Shown here: positions 1 through 6,010 of the stretch, piece by piece
Numbering within the stretch: the first letter of the stretch is position 1
Layout: the number at the start of each line of letters is the position of its first letter
NCBI GenBank assembly: GCA_025935655.1
Contig: JAICUV010000091.1
Location: 1-11,979, forward strand
From: Chloroflexota bacterium
GTDB lineage: Bacteria; Chloroflexota; Limnocylindria; Limnocylindrales; CSP1-4
Length of the DNA: 11,979 bases
Direction: 5' to 3'
Program-made: the position numbers and the translations under genes
The notes under the pieces: generated by a model
What the model saw: the letters and a program-made list of their open reading frames with translations, nothing else
Told to the model about the DNA's origin: nothing
Database searches by the model: none

Positions 1-1
1 C

Positions 2-1393
2 AACGCCGCCCGGGTCAAGCTGGAGGGCGAGCTCAGCTACCGCGCCTCGCACGACCCGCTGACCGGGCTCCCGAACCGGCGTCGGTTCATCGAGCGCCTC
101 GAGGGCGTGCTCTCGCTCCCCGATCGCAGGCCACTGTCCGTCCTGTTCCTCGACCTCGACGACTTCAAGACCGTCAACGACAGCCTGGGCCACGCGGCCG
201 GTGACGCGCTGCTGGTGTCGGTTGCGACGCGCCTCCAGCGCCATCTCCGCGCGGACGACCTGGCGGCCCGCCTGGGCGGTGACGAGTTCGGGATCATCCT
301 CGACGGCAAGGAGGCGGCCGCCGCCGGCCGGGTCGCGGAGCGGCTGCTGGCCGCGCTCGACGAGCCGGTGGACGTCGACGGACGGCAGGTCACGGCCCGG
401 GCGAGCATCGGGATCGTGGACGCGAGCGCGCCCGGCGTCACCACGGCGCAGCTGCTGGCCAGCGCGGACATCGCGATGTACGAGGCCAAGGACGACGGCA
501 AGGGACGCGCCCGGACCTACGTCCAGGGCACCCGCAGCGCGGTCCAGGACCGGATGGAGCTCGAGGGCGACCTGCGAGGCGTGGTGGCCCGCGGCGAGCT
601 GCGCATCGAGTACCAGCCGATCATGGAGCTCGCGACCGGCCGGACCTTCGGGCTCGAGGCGCTCGTGCGCTGGCAGCACCCGACCCGCGGCCGGCTGGAG
701 CCCGACGCGTTCGTGCCGCTCGCGGAGCGGGCCGGGCTGATCGGCGAGATCGACCGCTGGGTCCTGGCGGAGGCCTGTCACCGACTCGCCGCGTGGCGCG
801 CGGTGAGCCCGGACGTGATGCTCTCGGTCAACGTCTCGGCGCTGGGGCTCGTGGACCCGGGGCTCGTGCCGGACCTCGTCCGCGCCACGGGCGCCGCCGG
901 GGTGCCACCCAGCGCGATCGCCCTCGAGGTCACCGAGAGCGCGATCCTCGCCGACAGCGATGTCGTGCGCGACAACCTCGTCGCGCTGCGGGCGACCGGG
1001 GCGCGGGTCGCGATCGATGACTTCGGCACCGGCTACTCGTCGCTCAGCTACCTCAGCCGGCTCTCGGCCGACATCCTCAAGATCGACCGCTCCTTCGTGG
1101 AGGATCTCGATCGCGCCCAGGACCGCGGTCTCGCGGCCGTGGTCGTGCGGCTCGGCGAGACGCTAGGCATGCTGACGATCGCCGAGGGCGTGACGCGGCC
1201 GTCCCAGCTCGATGCCGTGCGAGGGCTCGGCTGCCAGCTCGCCCAGGGCTACCTGTTCGCCGGCGCGCTCGCCCCCGCGGCCGTCACCGCGTGGCTCACC
1301 GCGGAGCGCGACACCGAGCGCGCGGAGCGCGAGGTGCGTGGCGGACGGGCCGCCGACCGGGGCGTCAAGCGGCCGAGGACGCAGCCGGCCTAG
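2..1393 (+). CDS. GGDEF-EAL cyclic-di-GMP enzyme, 5' end outside window
   Basis: The reading frame is open from base 2 without a start, so this is the C-terminal 463 residues of a longer protein; an upstream sensor or membrane part is probably missing. The GGDEF (diguanylate cyclase) domain begins near visible residue 16 at HDPLTGLPNR. Its GGDEF motif is intact at bases 275-289. The product-inhibition I-site RADD sits exactly five residues before it, the canonical RxxD spacing. The EAL (phosphodiesterase) domain covers about residues 198-450: EAL at 656-664, VNVS, EVTES, DDFGTGYSSL, LKID, AEGV and QGYLF are all present, so the metal- and substrate-binding residues look complete. Family knowledge says such proteins make and/or degrade c-di-GMP; which activity dominates cannot be read from sequence. 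A charged tail (AERDTERAERE...) follows the EAL domain. The stop codon overlaps that of the convergent Rieske gene. Confidence 0.95.
   Translation, partial: NAARVKLEGELSYRASHDPLTGLPNRRRFIERLEGVLSLPDRRPLSVLFLDLDDFKTVNDSLGHAAGDALLVSVATRLQRHLRADDLAARLGGDEFGIILDGKEAAAAGRVAERLLAALDEPVDVDGRQVTARASIGIVDASAPGVTTAQLLASADIAMYEAKDDGKGRARTYVQGTRSAVQDRMELEGDLRGVVARGELRIEYQPIMELATGRTFGLEALVRWQHPTRGRLEPDAFVPLAERAGLIGEIDRWVLAEACHRLAAWRAVSPDVMLSVNVSALGLVDPGLVPDLVRATGAAGVPPSAIALEVTESAILADSDVVRDNLVALRATGARVAIDDFGTGYSSLSYLSRLSADILKIDRSFVEDLDRAQDRGLAAVVVRLGETLGMLTIAEGVTRPSQLDAVRGLGCQLAQGYLFAGALAPAAVTAWLTAERDTERAEREVRGGRAADRGVKRPRTQPA
1390..1393. other. Overlapping stop codons of convergent genes (CTAG)
   Basis: The forward gene ends with TAG at 1391-1393 and the reverse gene ends with TAG read from 1392 to 1390. 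Because CTAG is its own reverse complement, four bases supply both stops. There is no room for an intergenic terminator, so each transcript must run antisense into its neighbour or stop inside the other coding region. Confidence 0.9.
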
Positions 1394-2403
1394 GCGTCGC
1401 CGGCGATCTCGCCCAGCCAGCGGCGATAGTCGATCGAGACCCGGTCGACGCCCTTGATGTGGAGCTCCTCCGACAGGTCGATCGGGAGCTCCTCGGGGCG
1501 CTGCGACTCCACCACCACGCGATCCTGCTCCAGGATCAGCTGCTGGAAGTCCACGAAGCCCTGGTCGCGCTCGGGGTCCAGCTCGTAGTTGCGCGCGTTC
1601 CAGGTGAAGTTGCGGGTCTCCCTGGCGGACAGCGGGCACGACGCCACGAACAGGACGAAGTGGCGGTCGTCCTCCAGCGGCTGGTCGAGCCGGACGGTGA
1701 ACGGCATCGTGATCGTGTAGTGGCTGGGCTCGCGCTGGATCGTGTCGGTCGCGCCGGTGTCACCCTTGAGGTCGTTGGCGGGCTCCTCGATGCCCAGCCG
1801 GAACCACAGCGTGTGCTCCGTGCGGTAGACGTCGTGGTCCGGGATCTCGGGCCGCGACCGGTCGCCGAGGATGCCCTCGTGGACCCAGGCGAAGTGGCTG
1901 AAGTCGACGAAGTTCTCCACCCGGCGGGCGGCGCTGCAGTGCCAGTCGTACTGCGGGATCCTGATCGTGCGGTACGCCGCGTCGCCCCACTCCGGGAACT
2001 CGGGGAGCGGCATCGCGGGCTCCCCGAGGCAGACCCAGATCAGCCCGGCGTGCTCGGCGGCCGCGAACGGCTGGATCCGGGCCTTGGCCGGGATGTTCGT
2101 GCCGTGGCTGGCGGGGATCCGGCGGCAGACGCCGGCCTCGTCGTACGTCCAGCCGTGGTACGGGCAGACGAGACAGCCGTCCTCGACCCAGCCGAGGCTC
2201 AGGGCGGTCCCCCGGTGGACGCACAGGTCGCGGAACGCGCGGACGCCGCCCTCGAGGCGGACGAGCACCAGCGGCTCGTCGAGCAGCCGCGCGGCGAGCG
2301 GCGTGTCGCCCAGCTCGTCGGCCCAGCACACCGGGTGCCAGAACCGCCGGAGCGCGCGATACAGCCGGGCCTCGCCAGCTTCGTCTAGGACGTTGTCGGT
2401 CAT
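1390..2403 (-). CDS. Rieske [2Fe-2S] aromatic-ring-type oxygenase, VanA-like
   Basis: A 337-residue cytosolic protein. The N-terminal Rieske domain carries both cluster-binding pairs: C61-x-H63 (CVHRG) and C80-x2-H83 (CPYHGW). The catalytic domain has the mononuclear iron motif N164-x2-D167-x2-H170-x4-H175 (ENFVDFSHFAWVH), and a third carboxylate ligand is likely D294 in the segment LEQDRVVVESQRPE. This architecture and the QRPEELP stretch resemble the vanillate O-demethylase / phenylpropionate dioxygenase alpha-subunit family (COG4638), which hydroxylates or demethylates aromatic or cyclic substrates with NADH-derived electrons. The substrate cannot be inferred. No reductase or ferredoxin gene lies beside it, so electrons must come from elsewhere. 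The ATG at 2403 has no Shine-Dalgarno but has a -10-like TAGATT six bases upstream, suggesting a leaderless transcript. The gene is convergent with the GGDEF-EAL gene and divergent from the repeat protein. Confidence 0.93.
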   Translation of the reverse strand: MTDNVLDEAGEARLYRALRRFWHPVCWADELGDTPLAARLLDEPLVLVRLEGGVRAFRDLCVHRGTALSLGWVEDGCLVCPYHGWTYDEAGVCRRIPASHGTNIPAKARIQPFAAAEHAGLIWVCLGEPAMPLPEFPEWGDAAYRTIRIPQYDWHCSAARRVENFVDFSHFAWVHEGILGDRSRPEIPDHDVYRTEHTLWFRLGIEEPANDLKGDTGATDTIQREPSHYTITMPFTVRLDQPLEDDRHFVLFVASCPLSARETRNFTWNARNYELDPERDQGFVDFQQLILEQDRVVVESQRPEELPIDLSEELHIKGVDRVSIDYRRWLGEIAGDA

Positions 2404-2409
2404 CGCGTC

Positions 2410-2415
2410 AATCTA
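2410..2415 (-). promoter_or_regulatory. Candidate -10 box (TAGATT) for a leaderless oxygenase transcript
   Basis: Reading the minus strand, TAGATT (a TANNNT hexamer) is followed by exactly six bases, GACGCG, and then the ATG at 2403. A transcription start at the normal distance from a -10 box would coincide with the start codon. No Shine-Dalgarno is seen in those bases, and no good -35 is obvious. The same geometry occurs at the histidine kinase gene, which supports the reading. Confidence 0.45.
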
Positions 2416-2728
2416 CCGGCCGCCGTGCCACCCCGGCGCGCGACTCGATGCAGGCGCTCGCGATCTGCCACCCCGCTGCGCAGGTCGTGGCTGACCCCGA
2501 GCCGCGCCGCGCGTGGTGCGCACCCGCGTGCGCCGAATCGTCGCGGCTTCATCCGGTTGCACGCCCGGGTGGCAGCGCAGCCGCGGCTCGTGGCGCAGGC
2601 GCGGCCCGAAGGTACAAGCGCTGTCGACGGCGATGTCGCCTCGATGCAGAGGCCAGCCACGGCGGGCCGATTTGCCCATTGCCATCCCGACCTCGGTCCG
2701 GCACGCTGACGGCCTGGCATCGTCTCAG

Positions 2729-2734
2729 AGGGGG
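2729..2734 (+). promoter_or_regulatory. Ribosome-binding site (AGGGGG) that decides the repeat-protein start
   Basis: An AGGGGG stretch within a purine run lies six bases before the GTG at 2741. This makes GTG 2741 more likely than the ATG at 2756, which has no purine tract at the right distance, or the far upstream ATG at 2513, which would add about 76 residues before the signal peptide. Confidence 0.6.
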
Positions 2735-2740
2735 GTCTCC

Positions 2741-5317
2741 GTGCACTCGTCGCCGATGCACCGACGCGCGCCGCTGGCGGCCTGGATCGCCGCCATCCTG
2801 GCCGTGGCCGCGACGCTCCTCCCGGTCGCGACCGCACCCGTCACGGCAGCCGACGTGCCGGCATGGCCCAACCCGCCGACGCTCGTCGCCCCGGCTGACG
2901 GCGCATACGGAGCGGCGAACCCCCTCTTCCGTTGGGGCCGGGTGCCGCACGCCGAGTCGTACCGCCTCGAGGTCTACCGGACGCCGTCGATGACCGGGTC
3001 GGTTGCCTGCTCGTTCGAGACGACCGCGCTCCAGTTCGAGTGCGGCGAGCTGAGCCCCGATACCTACTACTGGCGTGTGCGCCCGATCCGCACGTTCACG
3101 GGATCAACCGGCGACTGGGGATCCTGGTCGGCGACCCGGCTGTACGTGAAGCTGCCGCGGTCGCTGCCTTCGCCGGTCCTGGTGGCGCCGGCATCCGGGA
3201 CGGTGTTCGCCTACCCGGATGGTCTGGGCTTCCTGCGCTGGTCTCCAGTGACGAACGCCGCCTCCTACCAGGTGCAGTTCTCCTCGAGCGCGACGTTTCC
3301 GGGGACGCTCATGGCGAGCAACACGGAGACGACCACCGCCGAGGGCATCCGGGTTCCCGTGACCGCGGTCGGCGTCAAGCAGTACTGGCGAGTGCGTGCG
3401 CGCACCGCCGGCGAACGACAGGTGGGCCAGTGGTCCAGCACCCGGTCGTTCACGGTCACCTGGAAGGGAGCGCCGACGCTGATCTCGCCGGCCGATGGCG
3501 CCACCGTCTCGACACAGGTCTTCGCATGGACCCCCGTCGCGGGCGCCATCCGCTACGACCTGCAGTTCGCGGCACCGGACGATGCCGCGTTCTCGGGGTC
3601 GGTCGCGACCACCGATTCGGAGCTGCCGTCGAAGGAGACCGGATTCGCACCGCCGACGACGAAGCTGTGGCGCGTAGCCGCGGTCAACGAGGCGGGGGTA
3701 CGCGGGCCGTGGTCCGCCGCGCGGCTGATCACGATCGATGATGGCCCGCCGGCGCCCGCGGCGCCCGACCTCGAGCTGCCCCAGGTCCAGCTCACCGGAC
3801 CCGCCGATGGCGCGCTCGTCGCGGACCCGTTTGCCACGCCCCTCTCGTTCGCGCCCGTCGCCGGTGCGACGATGTACCAGGCGCAGCTCGCGAAGGCGGA
3901 TGCGGAGTTCATCACGGACGACCCCGTCGTGTTCGACAACCGCGTCAACCTCGGGCCCATTCCCTGGACGCCCGACTGGGGCGAGACGTGGCAATGGCGA
4001 GTGCGTGCACGCGCGCCCGGCAACATCGTCGGGCCGTGGTCCGAGGTGCGCACGTTCTCGACGGCCCCGATCGGCTCGGTCGACGCCACCGCGCCGGGAG
4101 ACGGCACGGCGCAACCCGGCGACGAGCTCATCCTGCGGTGGCAGGCCGCGACCGGGCAGTCGTCGGCATGGGTGGAGCTCAGCCGCACGTCCGACTTCGC
4201 CGACCCGGTGGGCTCACGCGTGTACGGCGAGCCGTTGCTCGCGGTGAACGGCACGCTCGAGCCGGGCACGTGGTACTGGCGGGTCGCGGTGGGCCGCGGC
4301 GCGATCGTCGCACGCTCCCCGGTGCGGACGTTCGAGGCCACCGACGTCACGCCTCCTGCGGGCGTGCCCACCATCGACGGGGGCTGGTACTCGATCTACG
4401 ACCCGGTCTCCGTGCACCCGGACGCAAGCGACACGGGGAGCGGCGTCGCCGCGGTCGGCATCTCGGCCGATGGCGTGACCTGGGCCGACCACGACTACCC
4501 GTGGCAACCTGCGACCTGGTCGTTGACCCAGCCGCCATACGGGAGCACCCCCGGCGAACGGCCGGTGTGGTTCCGCTGGCGGGACGTGGCGGGGAACTGG
4601 TCCACCCCGATCGTCCAGCGCATCACCTACGCGACGGAGCCGCCGACCGATACCACGGCGCCGGTCATGACGCTCGCGCCCAGGATGACGCTCCTCCCGC
4701 ACGTGCCTCTCGCGGGCGGCAAGGCGGCCGTGACCGTGCAGTGGCAGGCGGCGGACGTCGGCATCGGCGTCGCGAGGTACGACCTGGAGCGCGACGTGGA
4801 CGGGCGCGGCTACTCGTTCGTCACCGACGACGCGCCGTCAGGAACGTGGACCACGCGCCACGCGGCCGGGCACACGATCCGCTACCGGGGGCGCGCGGTG
4901 GATGGCGCGTTCAACGCCAGCGCCTTCGCGGCCGGCCCCCGGTACGTCCTCCGTGGCTACTCGGAACGGAACGCGGCGGTCACATATCGCGGCACCTGGA
5001 GGACGGTCACCAGCAGCGCGTACTGGGGTGGCGGCGCCCGCGCGTCGACCGACGCTGGGGCGAAGGCCTCGCTGATGACGACCTCGAGCCAGGTCGCGTG
5101 GATCGCGCGACGCGGGCCGGACCGAGGACGGGCCGCCGTCTACGTGAACGGCACCAGGGTCGCCACGATCGACCTGTGGGCTCCCACGTACCGGGGCCAG
5201 GTGGTCGCCTGGCTCGGGACCTGGCCCACCGCCGCGAGCCGACGGGTCACGGTGGTGGTGTCGGGAACCCACGGACGGCCACGGGTCGACGTGGACGGGT
5301 TCATCACGCTTCGCTGA
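2741..5317 (+). CDS. Secreted multi-domain protein with five FN3-like repeats and a C-terminal beta-rich module
   Basis: 858 residues from GTG 2741. A signal peptide is clear: basic start (MHRR), hydrophobic core APLAAWIAAILAVAATLL, likely cleavage after VTA (residue 36). Five related repeats follow, roughly residues 43-137, 143-240, 243-332, 346-440 and 443-532. Most share an early PADG-like turn, a WxPVxxA-Y core and a closing WRV(R)A...GxWSxxRxF motif, as in fibronectin-type-III beta sandwiches. Residues about 535-631 look like a bacterial Ig-like module ending near RDVAGNW, and 635-735 like another FN3-type module (RYDLERDVDGRGYS). The last 120 residues form a beta-rich domain (AWIARRGPDRG, YVNGTRVATIDLW, VDVDGF) seen at the ends of many secreted actinobacterial and Chloroflexota proteins, perhaps carbohydrate- or ligand-binding. 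The mature chain has only two cysteines, both in repeat 1 (about residues 90 and 101), so they could form a disulfide. No catalytic motif or wall-anchor signal is seen. Function unknown; an adhesive or binding surface protein is inferred. Confidence 0.88.
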   Translation: MHSSPMHRRAPLAAWIAAILAVAATLLPVATAPVTAADVPAWPNPPTLVAPADGAYGAANPLFRWGRVPHAESYRLEVYRTPSMTGSVACSFETTALQFECGELSPDTYYWRVRPIRTFTGSTGDWGSWSATRLYVKLPRSLPSPVLVAPASGTVFAYPDGLGFLRWSPVTNAASYQVQFSSSATFPGTLMASNTETTTAEGIRVPVTAVGVKQYWRVRARTAGERQVGQWSSTRSFTVTWKGAPTLISPADGATVSTQVFAWTPVAGAIRYDLQFAAPDDAAFSGSVATTDSELPSKETGFAPPTTKLWRVAAVNEAGVRGPWSAARLITIDDGPPAPAAPDLELPQVQLTGPADGALVADPFATPLSFAPVAGATMYQAQLAKADAEFITDDPVVFDNRVNLGPIPWTPDWGETWQWRVRARAPGNIVGPWSEVRTFSTAPIGSVDATAPGDGTAQPGDELILRWQAATGQSSAWVELSRTSDFADPVGSRVYGEPLLAVNGTLEPGTWYWRVAVGRGAIVARSPVRTFEATDVTPPAGVPTIDGGWYSIYDPVSVHPDASDTGSGVAAVGISADGVTWADHDYPWQPATWSLTQPPYGSTPGERPVWFRWRDVAGNWSTPIVQRITYATEPPTDTTAPVMTLAPRMTLLPHVPLAGGKAAVTVQWQAADVGIGVARYDLERDVDGRGYSFVTDDAPSGTWTTRHAAGHTIRYRGRAVDGAFNASAFAAGPRYVLRGYSERNAAVTYRGTWRTVTSSAYWGGGARASTDAGAKASLMTTSSQVAWIARRGPDRGRAAVYVNGTRVATIDLWAPTYRGQVVAWLGTWPTAASRRVTVVVSGTHGRPRVDVDGFITLR
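2867..4336 (+). repeat. Five tandem FN3-like protein repeats
   Basis: Approximate units are 2867-3151, 3167-3460, 3467-3736, 3776-4060 and 4067-4336, each about 270-295 bp. They are visible as protein repeats: PADG or PASG near the start and a WRV motif followed by WS near the end. They are diverged, so they are old duplications rather than recent or recombining copies. Confidence 0.75.
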
Positions 5318-5327
5318 GGCGGCGCGA

Positions 5328-5362
5328 ACCGCGGTGCAGCGCGCCGGCGACGGCTGCGCGGT
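5328..5362. terminator. Hairpin between convergent genes, candidate bidirectional terminator
   Basis: The left arm ACCGCG-GT-GCAGC (5328-5340) pairs with GCTGCGCGGT (5353-5362), giving an 11-bp GC stem with a two-base bulge and a 12-base loop. It sits in the 57-bp gap between the stops of the repeat protein and the small reverse-strand gene. There is no T tract on either side, so it is not a classical intrinsic terminator. Position is the main support. Confidence 0.4.
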
Positions 5363-5374
5363 GTGGGCGAGGCC

Positions 5375-5731
5375 TCAGCGGCGGGTGAGCCCCAGCCGGT
5401 CGCCGATGGCGCGCGATCGCGCCGACAGGAACCCCGGGACGAGCTCGCGGCTGTACGTGATCGTGATGGCGGGGCCGCCGGTCCACCACATCGCGTTGTG
5501 GGTGATCCGCGTCGGCGGACGGTAGCCGCGGTGCCACAGGATCGCGCCCTCGCGGGCCTCGGCCCGGCGGCCGGCCAGGTCGTTGGTGTAGGAGCGGACG
5601 ACGCCGGTCGCAGTGAAGCCGTTGGTCGCACGCGCGAGCTCGCGGGTGAGCCGGGGGTGGCGGACGCGATCGACGACGGCCAGGAACCGGTCGATGCGTG
5701 ACGGCGGGACGGGGACGGGCGACGTGCTCAT
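5375..5731 (-). CDS. Small uncharacterised basic protein (118 aa)
   Basis: I do not recognise this family. From the ATG at 5731 it has 118 residues. The N-terminal half is charged and probably helical (RIDRFLAVVDRVRHPRLTRE). The second half is rich in aromatic residues (ILWHRGYRPP, HNAMWWTGG, ITITYSRE) and ends in a basic tail, GDRLGLTRR. No signal peptide, membrane segment or metal motif is seen; it is likely cytosolic. The start is uncertain: in-frame ATGs at 5749 and 5773 would add 6 or 14 residues, and none has a strong ribosome-binding site. The same frame stays open far upstream, antisense to the kinase gene, but that part looks like shadow translation. The gene is convergent with the repeat protein and divergent from the two-component system. 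It is judged real from its non-shadow composition and position, but the evidence is modest. Confidence 0.6.
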   Translation of the reverse strand: MSTSPVPVPPSRIDRFLAVVDRVRHPRLTRELARATNGFTATGVVRSYTNDLAGRRAEAREGAILWHRGYRPPTRITHNAMWWTGGPAITITYSRELVPGFLSARSRAIGDRLGLTRR

Positions 5732-5862
5732 GGGTCCACGATCCGGCATCGTCGCGCCTGCGCCAATGGACATCCGTCGCAGGCGTCCAGTCACCGACGC
5801 CCCAGGGAGGTGCTGGCGGCCGGTTTGGCGGCGCCGGACCCGAAATCCGGCCCACCTACGCT

Positions 5863-5930
5863 CTCCAGGCGTACGTGCACCTTGGCCGTGCCAACTGGCC
5901 AGCCAACACTCGCTCCAGGCGTCCCTGCAC
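5863..5930 (+). repeat. Pair of 18-bp direct repeats 50 bp apart
   Basis: CTCCAGGCGTACGTGCAC at 5863-5880 and CTCCAGGCGTCCCTGCAC at 5913-5930 match at 16 of 18 positions. A weaker related copy, CAGGCGTCCAGTCAC, lies at 5780-5794. The spacing of 50 bp is close to five helical turns, which would place bound proteins on the same DNA face. They lie about 80-150 bp before the kinase start and could be regulator sites or remnants of a local duplication. Confidence 0.5.
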
Positions 5931-5998
5931 ATCGGGACGGCCCGGGAAGCGTGCGGCGCCTGGTGCGCGCGCTGGGCTGAGACCATTGCACGCCCGGC

Positions 5999-6004
5999 TA
6001 GGCT
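5999..6004 (+). promoter_or_regulatory. Candidate -10 box (TAGGCT) for a leaderless kinase transcript
   Basis: TAGGCT is followed by six bases (TCGCGT) and then the GTG start at 6011. Transcription beginning seven bases after the hexamer would start on the GTG itself. There is no Shine-Dalgarno before this GTG. No convincing -35 lies 16-18 bp upstream. The geometry is identical to that at the oxygenase start. Confidence 0.45.
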
Positions 6005-6010
6005 TCGCGT

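Larger units (their letters stand above)
2404..2740. promoter_or_regulatory. Divergent intergenic region between the oxygenase and the repeat protein
   Basis: This 337-bp stretch lies between two divergent starts. No convincing coding frame is seen: the open frames lack family motifs and a ribosome-binding site. Visible elements are a TANNNT hexamer next to the oxygenase start (listed separately), two perfect 10-bp palindromes, GGTGCGCACC at 2515-2524 and AGCCGCGGCT at 2579-2588, and a 10-bp direct repeat TGCCACCCCG at 2426-2435 and 2466-2475. A weak sigma-70-like pair for the forward gene could be TTGCCA (2679-2684) and CACGCT (2702-2707), 17 bp apart. In DNA this GC-rich, short palindromes are not strong evidence of operators. 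Confidence 0.4.
5732..6010. promoter_or_regulatory. Divergent control region upstream of the two-component operon
   Basis: These 279 bp hold no convincing gene. They contain a 13-bp motif shared with the ABC operon upstream region (5766-5778), a near-perfect direct repeat (5863-5880 and 5913-5930), the small inverted repeat TTGGC-CGT-GCCAA at 5882-5894, the palindrome CTGGCCAG at 5895-5902, and a -10-like TAGGCT at 5999-6004. The stretch 5830-5995 contains less uniform GC and several A/T-containing words than the coding sequence, as expected of a promoter region. Confidence 0.45.

Noticed and set aside
1291..2388. 365-codon forward open frame antisense to the oxygenase
   Set aside because: It is a GC-driven shadow: the opposite strand encodes a complete Rieske oxygenase with all ligands, and this frame shows only Arg/Val/Ala/Asp-rich low-complexity sequence.
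2513..2740. N-terminal extension of the repeat protein from an ATG at 2513
   Set aside because: It would bury the signal peptide behind about 76 Arg-rich residues, and a strong purine-rich ribosome-binding site precedes GTG 2741.
3988..5388. 466-codon forward frame overlapping the repeat protein
   Set aside because: Arg/Gly-rich shadow in the +1 frame with no recognisable domain; the real frame has clear FN3-like repeats.
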